This document shows, piece after piece, positions 45,801 through 53,221 of a stretch of 64,000 nt of DNA; the first letter of the stretch is position 1, and every line of letters begins with the position of its first letter. The stretch comes from Sphingomonas sp. PP-F2F-G114-C0414 (GTDB lineage: Bacteria; Pseudomonadota; Alphaproteobacteria; Sphingomonadales; Sphingomonadaceae): the NCBI RefSeq assembly GCF_003688595.1, contig NZ_RCWT01000010.1, positions 62,001 through 126,000 on the forward strand, read 5' to 3'. Below the pieces are notes generated by a model. That model had not been told where the DNA came from, made no database searches, and saw nothing but the letters and a program-made list of their open reading frames with translations. The position numbers and the translations under genes were made by a program.

Positions 45801-46117
45801 ACGCCGATCTGACGAGGGCGAGTTCGTGGCGCAAGTGGCCGGCACCGCTCCAGAAAAGCGTGCCGATGCCTGCAGGAGTCACCGATTATCGCCGCTACGA
45901 ACAGGGGCCGGGCCACGGTGCCTTCACCACTGACGAGGACGGCAATGACCTCTACGTCTATCACAGTTGGGGCAATGGTGTCGGCGGTGACGGCCGAAAC
46001 GCGCGCGTGCGCCGCACGCACTGGAGCGCGGACGGCCGACCGCTACTCGACATGACCGCCAACGAGGAAGTCGCCCCCGTCAACCGCCGCGTCACGATGA
46101 ACGTCACAATCCGCTGA
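42866..46117 (+). CDS. Multi-domain secreted GH43 protein with bacterial Ig-like module
   Basis: A 1083-residue exported protein. A signal peptide starts at the ATG at 42866. Residues 25-370 form a GH43-type five-bladed propeller with the catalytic-base motif GLRDPF (D80), WAPEATYDP and LEVEGPSAF. Residues 440-610 form a second propeller-like stretch (ARSVHLALTGTDGS, GVADPSLFYFADG). About 665-715 is a Big_4-type Ig-like module (VTLGYSDGSTATRAVDWDAADL). From ADPDIYRW (D725/D727) to the end is a second clear GH43 domain with YWAPELHEIGGK and SLDMSYVEV. GH43 enzymes are arabinofuranosidases or xylosidases. The three-propeller layout is unusual, and which modules are active cannot be told by eye. 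Confidence 0.87.
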   Translation: MNQALRFLLLMIAGVPLIGAAPAPLPPLSAYVFVYFTGNTIDGEKLRFAISDGNNALQWKTLNDAQPILESTKGTRGLRDPFIMRSAEGDRFFLLATDLSTGRTGWGGATDHGSRHLEIWESTDLIHWGKQRHVRVNVPAAGMTWAPEATYDPTIGAYVVYWTSTLFKDAAHKREDGNGPQILTAMTRDFRTFTSPKPWFKAADVPGAVKAKGMIDATVMKVGDQYYRFTKVSDASGCKSSDIVAQVSPSLRASGASGAWKIVDRCVGRRSGTLEVEGPSAFVANPGDTSGFKYFLWVDDYGGVGYIPLATNDLSGKIAWTYPRAFSLPASPRHGTVMAITASERDRLVAYWNRPAPAPAADSWVVPPVLASGTRLPVPDGHLVTWRVDGRVLPDGVLINRDAMAGVVHLDGTLKRLDGTTVAKHFTVRLLGTGAGRLKSYARGPTTAHDANQPTVARSVHLALTGTDGSTVRLNDDYGVLFARGKYVGVDRVALRGVADPSLFYFADGSLGVIATRVDMAGTPDPDPTATIVFRSGLKHPGDFVELGSLDLHTADGVAKPRVRYDSATRRYVLSWTDRSGKPRWTTAADLTRTEWRDTPFEPGGRRQQIVSAGNVGDARNGRIVTTDDDTLPIDATLATVLTQRFGRTVNTTAAVAPQVIAAHQAATLRDARVTLGYSDGSTATRAVDWDAADLARLTHRGRYVVHGTVRQRSYPAIFAYNRADPDIYRWERNGRVRYLFVATDDTNNDNVGSAHLPIRVADTIADLADDNGGRAREVDLLNRRTRRDRTADGRVIAGCYWAPELHEIGGKLSILFAPCFNPRDTMSNEGGAWFTVESHIMQLRDDGDPANPADWSRPAAIRKTHGARLGRAEMPSNISLDMSYVEVAGQSYYIWSQRYLSAPGALGDPLTWIAKVDPTHPTRLASQPAPIIAPETSVEENLAEGAFALQHDGRLTLVYSSSGVSPTYVVNGISAALDADLTRASSWRKWPAPLQKSVPMPAGVTDYRRYEQGPGHGAFTTDEDGNDLYVYHSWGNGVGGDGRNARVRRTHWSADGRPLLDMTANEEVAPVNRRVTMNVTIR

Positions 46118-46600
46118 CGCTCGAGCGTGAATACAACGCGGCGATACCCCGATGGCGAACCATCTCGCGGGGCCGAAAGTCGCTTGTCCGCTACCTTACT
46201 GCTGAAGCCTAACGAACATTGGATCAACGCGTCGCTACCGGCGTGGCGATGATTATGGCATGTCTGCCCCGTTGGCAGTGTCGCTTGCCGCTTGGGCGTA
46301 CATGTGCGCATGCCGGGTTAGGATCGGTGTCCGTCCGCTGTTCGTGCAGATCGCATGGTATGCTCGTCAACGCATTGCGTTGTACCTGACCTTCTCAAAA
46401 CGCGATCCTTTTTGGTAAAAGCAGTAGCTCCGGAATGTCGGCTATTGCCACCCGCCTTCTCGACAGCCGTCTTTCCGCTTTCCTGTCCTTTCAAGCCGTC
46501 CAGACAACGGATCGGCCGTCGAGCGCTACCCTCCAGCCCGACGAACGAATGGCTGAAGATGGAAGCGGGGAAGGGCACCGAACGTCCGTCTGCGGGTTTT
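46118..46600. other. 483-base intergenic region with repeat copy C
   Basis: No gene is supported between the convergent GH43 and globin genes. The right third is occupied by the dispersed repeat; the left part shows nothing recognisable. Confidence 0.45.
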
Positions 46601-46606
46601 CTAACG
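46433..46606. repeat. Dispersed intergenic repeat, copy C
   Basis: GAATGTCGGCT near its left end and GGAAGCGGGGAAGGGC with CGAACGTCCGTCTG near its right end match copies A and B. The right edge reaches the end of the globin gene. Confidence 0.5.
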
Positions 46607-47071
46607 GGTGACCACGTACGGCTTCATAGCGGCAAGCTTGCCGAGGAAGGCGTTTTGAGCCGGAAACGTCACACCCTCGCGACGCATCGCGGCTTGAAGG
46701 TTTTCGACCAGCGCGTTCATGTCCTTGGCCTGGATGCCGAGACTCTTGTGCGCGGTCGCCATGTCGCGGCCGGTATAGTGGCAGCCGCCGTTCAACAGGA
46801 CGCAGAACTGCTCCTTCAGCGTGCGGCGGAGGCGGACCATGTCCTGCCCCTTGAAGATGTCGCCGATGCGCGGATCGGCCTGGCTCGTCGTCACCAGATC
46901 GTCGACGATCCGGCCGATGCCGGCCACGCCGTGAAACGCCTCGAGCATCGCAACGCCCTTGAACGGACCGCCGCCGGCATTGGCATCGCTCATCGCATAG
47001 GGCGCGACCGGGTCCTCGCCCGGCGGCGCGGGCGCGGTCTGGAGGAGGACGAGCAAGGCAAGCACGAGCAT
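46601..47071 (-). CDS. Exported group 1-like truncated hemoglobin
   Basis: A 156-residue protein with an N-terminal hydrophobic export signal (MLVLALLVLLQTAPAPP) followed by a truncated-globin domain. The proximal haem histidine is H108 in GRDMATAHKSLGI, and DPRIGDIF and the QFCVLLNGG loop match group 1 globins. The position of the usual distal tyrosine in helix B (DDFY) reads DDLV, so the distal pocket is atypical. Most truncated globins are cytoplasmic; this one should be periplasmic or membrane-anchored. AGGGGA lies 7 bases before the ATG. It is encoded 12 bases after the DUF3034 gene, in one unit. Confidence 0.88.
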   Translation of the reverse strand: MLVLALLVLLQTAPAPPGEDPVAPYAMSDANAGGGPFKGVAMLEAFHGVAGIGRIVDDLVTTSQADPRIGDIFKGQDMVRLRRTLKEQFCVLLNGGCHYTGRDMATAHKSLGIQAKDMNALVENLQAAMRREGVTFPAQNAFLGKLAAMKPYVVTR

Positions 47072-47083
47072 CGGAAACGTCCC

Positions 47084-47998
47084 CTAAAAGGCAGTCTGGA
47101 GCGACAGAAAGCCGCCGCGCTGGCGCTCGGCCGTTGCGATCGATCCTAGGTCGGCATAGGCCGCGGTCGCGGTCAGGTTCTTGTTGATTGCATAGGCGGC
47201 ATAGACGGACTTCCAGTCACTCTCCTTGGCGAACCCGAGATTGTCGGGCTTCGACCGGTATTCGCCGCCGACGACCAACTGGCGCGAGATCTGATAGCCG
47301 AGCGTGCTCTCGATCTGGACGGTGCGAGGTGCGCCGCGATCGCCGCCGAACCCGAGCAGGCCGTTCTGATTGGCCTTGGTGTAGCGGATCGTGGTGCCGA
47401 GCAGGATGCTCTGCCGCAGCAGGAGCTTGGTGGCAGCTACATAGATATCGGTACCGCTGGCGTGGCGTCCACCGACCGCGGCGACGATCTGCGGATCGAG
47501 ATTGTGTTTATACTGCACGCCGATCGCGATCTGCGGCAGGTAGACGCTGCCATAGACGGCATCGCCGGCAACCCGCAGCTTGGCACCGAACACGTCCTGG
47601 TTGAGCGTATAACCGCGGCCGATACCGAGCTTTGCACCGACGTCGCGCGTGTCGAGATTCTGTCGGGCGTAGCTCAGTTCCAGTCGGTCGCGGACTCCGA
47701 TAGCTGCGCCGTGGCTTTCCCATCGATAGTCCGGCAGCAGGATAACCGAGACATGCGCGGACCCGCCGATCCCGTCGACGGTCTCGTTGCCGGCGATCAG
47801 CGCCCAGGTGGAGATGCCTCCGCCCGAACTGCCCTCGATCGTGGTAACGCCGTTGGTCAGCATCAGCTTACCGCCTGCGCGACCATCGCGCGCTGCGGCG
47901 GGAGACGCTGTCACGACGGTGATCGCCACCACGAAGTTGGCGATGCATCCGGCGACGGTCGATGGCATGCGAATCATCCGGTATCTCATGGAGACCAT
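47084..47998 (-). CDS. DUF3034-family outer-membrane beta-barrel protein
   Basis: A 304-residue exported protein. After a signal peptide (to AAARD, near residue 38) the DUF3034 opening GGKLMLTNGVTTIEGSSGGG is clear. Alternating strands continue through LSYARQNLD, LGIGRGYTLNQDVFGAKLR and IAIGVQYKHNLDP to the C-terminal FLSLQTAF, whose last residue, Phe, is typical of outer-membrane barrels. Function unknown; homologues are often next to c-di-GMP and methylamine-utilisation-like genes, as here. Several in-frame ATGs (47998, 47989, 47977, 47968) make the start uncertain. It shares a 108-base promoter region with the divergent cupredoxin gene. Confidence 0.85.
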   Translation of the reverse strand: MVSMRYRMIRMPSTVAGCIANFVVAITVVTASPAAARDGRAGGKLMLTNGVTTIEGSSGGGISTWALIAGNETVDGIGGSAHVSVILLPDYRWESHGAAIGVRDRLELSYARQNLDTRDVGAKLGIGRGYTLNQDVFGAKLRVAGDAVYGSVYLPQIAIGVQYKHNLDPQIVAAVGGRHASGTDIYVAATKLLLRQSILLGTTIRYTKANQNGLLGFGGDRGAPRTVQIESTLGYQISRQLVVGGEYRSKPDNLGFAKESDWKSVYAAYAINKNLTATAAYADLGSIATAERQRGGFLSLQTAF

Positions 47999-48106
47999 TG
48001 GTTAAATCTCGGTTTCCCTAGCCCGGCTTTCCACGCGGAGCCGGGGCGAAAAAGACATGAGCGGCATTTACGGATTGGCAATCTTCCGACCGTTAGAAGT
48101 CGCTAT
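47999..48106. promoter_or_regulatory. Divergent promoter region, DUF3034/globin versus cupredoxin/GGDEF-EAL
   Basis: The 108 bases between the divergent starts likely drive both pairs. Nothing longer than short imperfect repeats is visible. Confidence 0.45.
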
Positions 48107-48706
48107 ATGTACGCATCCGTCCTCCGCCTGAGTTCGATGATCGTCGCGTTTGCGCTACCCATGGCCGCGCATGCCGCCACGGTGGCGATCGATGTCCGCG
48201 GCTTCGACGGCAAGCCACTGCCGGGCGCGGTGGTCACGATCGAGACGCCCAAGGCGCCGGGGGTGACGGTGCGCGGGCCGTACATGATCGAACAGCGCGA
48301 CATCGCGTTTCAGCCGCACGTGCTGATCGTCCCGGTCGGCGCGACGGTCGGCTTCCCCAATCGCGACCGGGTGCGTCACCACGTCTATTCGTTTTCGAAG
48401 ACCAAGAAGTTCGACTTGAAACTCTACGGGCAGGAGGATGCGCGGACTGTCCTGTTCGACCGTCCGGGCGTGGTCCCGCTCGGCTGCAACATCCATGACT
48501 CGATGAGCGGGTTCGTGTTCGTGACTGCCACCCCGTTTGCCGCACTGACCGACCAGGCGGGGCATGTCAGCATCACCGGCGTGCCGGCAGGGACAGGTAC
48601 GGTCCGCGTCTGGCACCCTTCGATCCGCGCGCCCGGCAGCACCGCGTCGCAGCCGATCGACGTCGCCGCCACGGGCTTTGCCACGACCTTCGTGCTGCAC
48701 CGGTGA
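48107..48706 (+). CDS. Cupredoxin-like methylamine-utilisation family protein
   Basis: A 199-residue periplasmic protein with a signal peptide ending at AHAA (residue 24). An N-terminal beta-sandwich (VAIDVRGFDGKPLPGAVVTIE) is followed by a cupredoxin-like domain with plausible copper ligands H91/H92 in RHHVYSF, C127 and H130 in GCNIHD, and M133. Similar proteins are annotated as methylamine-utilisation proteins although no mau genes are near. The ATG at 48107 is used; an upstream open extension overlaps DUF3034 antisense and is not real. Its TGA overlaps the next ATG (TGATG). Confidence 0.85.
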   Translation: MYASVLRLSSMIVAFALPMAAHAATVAIDVRGFDGKPLPGAVVTIETPKAPGVTVRGPYMIEQRDIAFQPHVLIVPVGATVGFPNRDRVRHHVYSFSKTKKFDLKLYGQEDARTVLFDRPGVVPLGCNIHDSMSGFVFVTATPFAALTDQAGHVSITGVPAGTGTVRVWHPSIRAPGSTASQPIDVAATGFATTFVLHR

Positions 48707-51045
48707 TGGGTCTTCGCGCGCCGCGTTTCCGCCATCTCCGGACCAAGCTGTCGGTGCTGTACGCGAGCCTGTTCGCGGTAACGATGGTGCTGCTCGCGAT
48801 CGTCGCGCAGGCGATGATCTGGACGCACGCGCGCGAATCCGTGCGCCAGGAACTTATCGCCAGCGGCAGCGTCTACGACCGGGTCTGGACGCTCAGGTCG
48901 CAGTCGCTGATCGCGTCGGCCGACCTGCTATCGCGAGATTTCGGATTCCGCGCCGCGGTTGCCAGCGGGGATCGGCCGACGATCACATCCGCGCTCGCCA
49001 ATATCAGCCACCGGGCCGAGGTTACCGCCGCGTTCGTGGTCGATCAGGACGGCCGGGTCACCGGCCCCTCGGGCGCGCTTGCGGCGACGGTCGCTCGGTT
49101 TCCCTTCGCGGTGCCGGACGACCGGCGCGACGCGGTCGTGGTGGTGGCGGGGCAGGTATACCGACTGATCTTGTCGCCGGTGATGGCGCCGACACAGGTT
49201 GGCTGGGTCGTCTTCGCTGTGCGACTCGACGGCACGGAGATGCATGCACTCGAACGGCTGTCCGCGATCCCGCTAATCGCGACGATCATGCGCAGCGACG
49301 GCGCGGGGCGCTGGCATGCGGCGGACCGGTCGATCGGATTGGATGCCGACGTCGATCGCCTGGTCGGCGCATCGCAGTCGACCCGGACGCTCGCCATGCT
49401 GAATCTCTCGACCGGCCGCGCTTTCGCGATCGCCAAGCCGCTGGCCGGTCTGACGAATCGACCGCAGGCGGCGATCCTGATCCGCTATCCGCTCAACGCT
49501 GCGCTGACTCCGTATCTGCCGTTGCAGGCGGGCATCGCGCTCGCCGGGTTGGCCGGGCTGATCCTCGTCGTGCTGGGCAGCCGGCGGCTGGCGATGGGGA
49601 TCGCCGGACCGATCGCCGCGCTGGATGCCGCGGCGCGAGCGCTGGAGGAGGGGAGCCGCGCGCATATCGTCGTGAAGGGGCGCGACGAGATCAGCAGGCT
49701 CGCCGCCAGCTTCGACCGGATGTCGGCCGGCATTCTCGAACGCGAGAACCGGATCACCCATCTCGCGTTCCACGATGTCCTCACCGGCCTGCCGAACCGC
49801 ACCTTTTTTCGCCAATCGCTCGACCAGGCAATCCTCCAGGTGGGGCGCACCGGCGGGGGGATCGCGGTGCTGTGTCTCGATCTCGATCGCTTCAAGAGTG
49901 TGAACGACACGCTCGGCCATCCGGTCGGCGATGCGTTGCTGAAGGCGATCGGCACGATGCTGAGCGAGGTCGCACCCGACGGGCTGGTCTCGCGGCTCGG
50001 CGGCGACGAATATGCGGTGATCCTGTCGGGCCAGTTCGATGCCGATCGCCCGCGCGTCCTCGCCCAGAGCATCCTCGACATGATGCGCCAGCCGGTCGTG
50101 GCCGATGGCCACCACATCGCGACCGCGGTCAGCATCGGCATCGCGATCGGCCCGATCGACGGCGAGGACGCCGATGCACTGCTCAAGAATGCCGATCTCG
50201 CTCTGTATCTCGCGAAGGAAGACGGTCGCGGGGTGTTCCGGTTTTTCGAACCCGCGCTCGACGCCGCGGCACGCTGGCGTCGGCAGGTCGAACTCGACCT
50301 TCGCGAGGCGATCCAGGCAGGCCAGTTCGTGCTCAACTACCAGCCGGTGTTTGACCTTAAGGCGGACCGGATCGGCGGGTTCGAAGCGCTCGTGCGGTGG
50401 CATCATCCGGAGCGCGGCATCGTTCCTCCGGCCGAATTCATTCCGATCGCCGAGGATACCGGGCTGATCATCGCGATCGGCGAATGGGTGATGCAGGAGG
50501 CCTGTCGACAGGCGATGCACTGGCCCGAGCATATCCGCGTCGCGGTCAACGTGTCGCCGCTGCAGTTCCGCAACAGCGGGTTGCAGGCGATCATTCTCCA
50601 GGCGCTCGCACATAGCGGCTTGGCGCCCGATCGGCTCGAGATCGAGATCACGGAATCGGTCTTCCTCGACGGCGAGGGCCCGGTGATCGCATTGCTGCAC
50701 ACGCTGCGCGCGATGGGCATCCGTGTCGCGCTCGACGATTTCGGCACCGGGTATTCGTCGCTCAGCTACCTGCGCAGCTTCCCGTTCGACAAGATCAAGA
50801 TCGACCGCTCGTTCATCACCAGCATCGCCACCGATCCGAGCGCCGCGGCGATCGTCCGCGCAATCGTCGACCTGGCGACCGCGCTGAACATGGAAACGAC
50901 CGCCGAGGGCGTCGAGGATACCGGGCAGCTCGACCTGCTGCGGGGTGAGGGCTGCGGTAACATACAGGGCTATCTATTCAGTCGGCCGGTTGAGAGTGGC
51001 CGTATCGCCGGGCTGCTTAATAATAAATTCAGCCAGGCAGCCTAG
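48706..51045 (+). CDS. Membrane sensor GGDEF-EAL protein
   Basis: A 779-residue c-di-GMP enzyme. TM1 is at about residues 18-38, with a periplasmic Cache-like sensor domain (SRDFGFRAAVASGD...AAFVVDQDGRV) to about 265, then TM2 and a HAMP domain (GPIAALDAAARALEEG). The GGDEF domain reads RLGGDEYAVIL and lacks the RxxD inhibitory site. The EAL domain keeps all key parts: EALVRWHHP, NVSPLQF, EITES, DDFGTGYSS, DKIKIDRSF, TAEGVE and IQGYLFS, so phosphodiesterase activity is likely. It is translationally coupled to the cupredoxin gene, suggesting that the copper-like protein or its ligand feeds the periplasmic sensor (inference). Confidence 0.93.
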   Translation: MGLRAPRFRHLRTKLSVLYASLFAVTMVLLAIVAQAMIWTHARESVRQELIASGSVYDRVWTLRSQSLIASADLLSRDFGFRAAVASGDRPTITSALANISHRAEVTAAFVVDQDGRVTGPSGALAATVARFPFAVPDDRRDAVVVVAGQVYRLILSPVMAPTQVGWVVFAVRLDGTEMHALERLSAIPLIATIMRSDGAGRWHAADRSIGLDADVDRLVGASQSTRTLAMLNLSTGRAFAIAKPLAGLTNRPQAAILIRYPLNAALTPYLPLQAGIALAGLAGLILVVLGSRRLAMGIAGPIAALDAAARALEEGSRAHIVVKGRDEISRLAASFDRMSAGILERENRITHLAFHDVLTGLPNRTFFRQSLDQAILQVGRTGGGIAVLCLDLDRFKSVNDTLGHPVGDALLKAIGTMLSEVAPDGLVSRLGGDEYAVILSGQFDADRPRVLAQSILDMMRQPVVADGHHIATAVSIGIAIGPIDGEDADALLKNADLALYLAKEDGRGVFRFFEPALDAAARWRRQVELDLREAIQAGQFVLNYQPVFDLKADRIGGFEALVRWHHPERGIVPPAEFIPIAEDTGLIIAIGEWVMQEACRQAMHWPEHIRVAVNVSPLQFRNSGLQAIILQALAHSGLAPDRLEIEITESVFLDGEGPVIALLHTLRAMGIRVALDDFGTGYSSLSYLRSFPFDKIKIDRSFITSIATDPSAAAIVRAIVDLATALNMETTAEGVEDTGQLDLLRGEGCGNIQGYLFSRPVESGRIAGLLNNKFSQAA

Positions 51046-51049
51046 CGGG

Positions 51050-51327
51050 TGGAAGAGTGAACAGCGCGTCCGGGCGGAGCACGACAATGGTCGGGTACAC
51101 GCCAAATTCCTGCAGCAGATAGCCGAGCGTCCGGCGCAGCACGCACGGCTCCTTGAGGACATAGATGCCCTCGAATGCAACGCTGCCGCTATCCTCATCA
51201 GCGCCGACCTGCCCGCCCCCGTTGGGGCCCAGGAGGCCGAAGATGCCCGCAGGGATGAGAGGGGCACGCGATCGAGCGCGCGCGTGCCGTTGGCGTAGGC
51301 ATGGCTCAGGTCTGTGATCGCGAGCAT
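51050..51327 (-). pseudogene. Fragment of an ABC transporter ATPase gene
   Basis: An AGAGGAG-preceded ATG at 51327 opens MLAITDLSHAYANGTRALD, the usual N-terminus of an ABC ATPase. After about 30 codons the homology jumps frame to GIFGLLGPNGGGQVG, a damaged Walker A, and then CVLRRTLGYLLQEFGVYPT, the Q-loop region. The lysine of Walker A is lost and everything after the Q-loop (signature, Walker B) is missing. The remnant's end touches the GGDEF-EAL stop. Confidence 0.78.
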
Positions 51328-51430
51328 AGCCGTCTCCTCTAGGCAGCCATCCACGACATCTGTAGATCTAAGAGTCAATTGACGGTGGCTCTGACCAGAT
51401 CACTCAAGCTGATAAACCCTCGCTTCGAGA

Positions 51431-51820
51431 TTAGTTGCGAAGATGTGGCGTCAGCCTTTTGAAGACATAGGGGGTCAAACCCTCATGTAACGTAAGCTTT
51501 GTCGCTGAAGGTAGCCTGTCGAGGCGCAGCTTGCGCACCGAGCGAGTTCCATCCACGTCGAGCCCCTGATCGGATACGACGCCGACGTCAAAGCGGGGCA
51601 GGATGTACGGTCCATCTGCATCTCTAGCGACAATGTAGGATATGGTCCGCTGACCGTTGAGCAGCATCTCGCCGTCGGCTAGCTTTACCGTGCCGCAGCA
51701 GTCGTTGGCGAACATGCCGTTCTCACCGGCGTCAACGATAGGCTTACGCAGAAAGACGAGAAAAGCGATGAGCAAGACAGTGCCAGCCGCAACGACGCCT
51801 ATGCTGATAACACGCCGCAT
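51431..51820 (-). CDS. Hypothetical protein with N-terminal membrane anchor
   Basis: A 129-residue protein with one transmembrane segment (ISIGVVAAGTVLLIAFLVFL, residues 5-24) and a predicted periplasmic domain with adjacent cysteines (NDCCGTVKL). AAAGGG lies 8 bases before the ATG. No family is recognised and there is no operon partner. Confidence 0.62.
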   Translation of the reverse strand: MRRVISIGVVAAGTVLLIAFLVFLRKPIVDAGENGMFANDCCGTVKLADGEMLLNGQRTISYIVARDADGPYILPRFDVGVVSDQGLDVDGTRSVRKLRLDRLPSATKLTLHEGLTPYVFKRLTPHLRN

Positions 51821-52010
51821 ATTCGCTACCCTTTCGCTGCGTCGGACGCGCGCGTCTCGGCCAGCACACGCCCAGCCGGCGTTTCGTCGGCCTAAGCTTC
51901 GAACCTCGACTACCTAATCGTGGGCACAGAGCAACATATGTAGATTTACGAGTCAAGCGGGTTTGCAGATTTCCAGCCAGTCGTATGAACCATTGCAGGC
52001 TGCCTACAAG

Positions 52011-52643
52011 CTACCGAGCAAGCATTTCGCGCGAGACGTCTGCAAAAACCCGAATGTGCCATCGCGAAATAGAAACCACCGCGGCCAATTCGATCGCCAG
52101 CTCCGCGACTTGCGCCCTCAAGGGCGACAAATCGAGCATCAATACGCTCATGAACAGCGTCAACGTGATCATTGCCGCCCCGATCAGCGTGCCGCACTTC
52201 ACGATGCGCGGCCAGTCCCCCTCCACGAGCAGCCACGCAAGACAAAGGTGCGCCGTGCCGAGGAGAAGCCACGTGATCAGCAATATCGGGATGGCGCTGT
52301 TCTGAGACCAGATCAGGTAGAGATTCGGTCCGGCGCCCGGCATGCCGAAAGGCGGACCTGCTGCCGAGGACAGGAAGCCAACTGCTTGCTCGAACTGCAG
52401 AGCTGCCATCGGGATGAGTAACCCCAGGGCGAGCGCGTAGTTCGCAAGGATCAAGCGTCCTTCGCTGTGCTTCCCGATCTCGCGCCACGCTGCGACCAGG
52501 CAGCCGATCGCGAACATCATTGGCTTGCCATCTTCGACTGCCTCTTCGAACTCAGCTTCCATGGCCATCGCCCACGTTCGGCGATCCGAGCCGAGAGACC
52601 GACTGGCCAATGACAGCAAAGCCCGCGACACAGCTTGTGTCAT
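52011..52643 (-). CDS. Hypothetical integral membrane protein paired with PadR
   Basis: A 210-residue protein. Its ATG overlaps the stop of the PadR gene (ATGA); a longer upstream frame lies inside padR and is ignored. The first 50 residues are soluble and acidic (RRTWAMAMEAEFEEAVEDG), followed by four membrane helices. Membrane proteins cotranscribed with PadR regulators are common, and the regulator probably represses the pair. Function unknown. Confidence 0.75.
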   Translation of the reverse strand: MTQAVSRALLSLASRSLGSDRRTWAMAMEAEFEEAVEDGKPMMFAIGCLVAAWREIGKHSEGRLILANYALALGLLIPMAALQFEQAVGFLSSAAGPPFGMPGAGPNLYLIWSQNSAIPILLITWLLLGTAHLCLAWLLVEGDWPRIVKCGTLIGAAMITLTLFMSVLMLDLSPLRAQVAELAIELAAVVSISRWHIRVFADVSREMLAR

Positions 52644-52942
52644 GCGAAGGAGGCCTTGGCGAAGGTGATCGGACCGGCAGGTATCGCCGCCCGCGCAAAT
52701 GCCACGCCGGCATTCGTTAAACGGTATGCATGGCGCGCAGGGCGGCCGGGATGTTCCGGCTCGCGCCACTCGGCCTCGACGAGCCCTTGGTCGGTCATGC
52801 GGATCAGTAAAGGGTACAGCGTTCCCGACAGGAGCCTGGTTTCCTTCATCAGATCGTAGCCGTGGCGCCATTGCTGGGTGTGCGCAGACAGCGCCTCCAA
52901 CAGGAGGAGCATCTGCTTCGACGGTCGACGATTACGGCCCAT
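52640..52942 (-). CDS. PadR-family transcription regulator
   Basis: A 100-residue short PadR protein: winged helix with QQWRHGYDLMKETRLLSGTLYPLLIRMTDQGLV and the arginine/tyrosine wing (RPARHAYRLT). The ATG at 52942 has AGGAG only one base away, and a TTG at 52954 is the other possible start; this unusual spacing leaves the start open. An imperfect inverted repeat (52947-52963) just before it may be an autoregulatory site. Confidence 0.85.
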   Translation of the reverse strand: MGRNRRPSKQMLLLLEALSAHTQQWRHGYDLMKETRLLSGTLYPLLIRMTDQGLVEAEWREPEHPGRPARHAYRLTNAGVAFARAAIPAGPITFAKASFA

Positions 52943-52946
52943 GCTC

Positions 52947-52963
52947 CTACTCAATCTAAGTAG
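52947..52963. promoter_or_regulatory. Possible PadR operator
   Basis: CTACT and AGTAG form a 5-bp inverted repeat with a 7-base spacer, overlapping the ribosome-binding region of padR. It is weak; position is the main argument. Confidence 0.3.
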
Positions 52964-53221
52964 AGTTATCTGTCAACTGCGGAGCAAGTAGTATCCCCGT
53001 GCTATTTGCCTTTTCAACTTTGGTGCCTCCTACCGGCGGTCAGCGAGCGCTCGGGGGCCTGTGGACCGGACATCACGCGATGCCCAACTCCGGGACGGCC
53101 GATGTTGGGACACGGGCAGCGCACGATAATTGACCTATAGTGGGTCTTATCCCACAGCCGACAGAGTGAACAATCGGTCTGCCACCACAGCCGGAATGCT
53201 CTGAACCAAAAGCGCTGCAAG

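Noticed and set aside
47462..48106. Upstream extension of the cupredoxin gene
   Set aside because: It overlaps the DUF3034 gene antisense; the signal peptide at the ATG at 48107 fixes the start.
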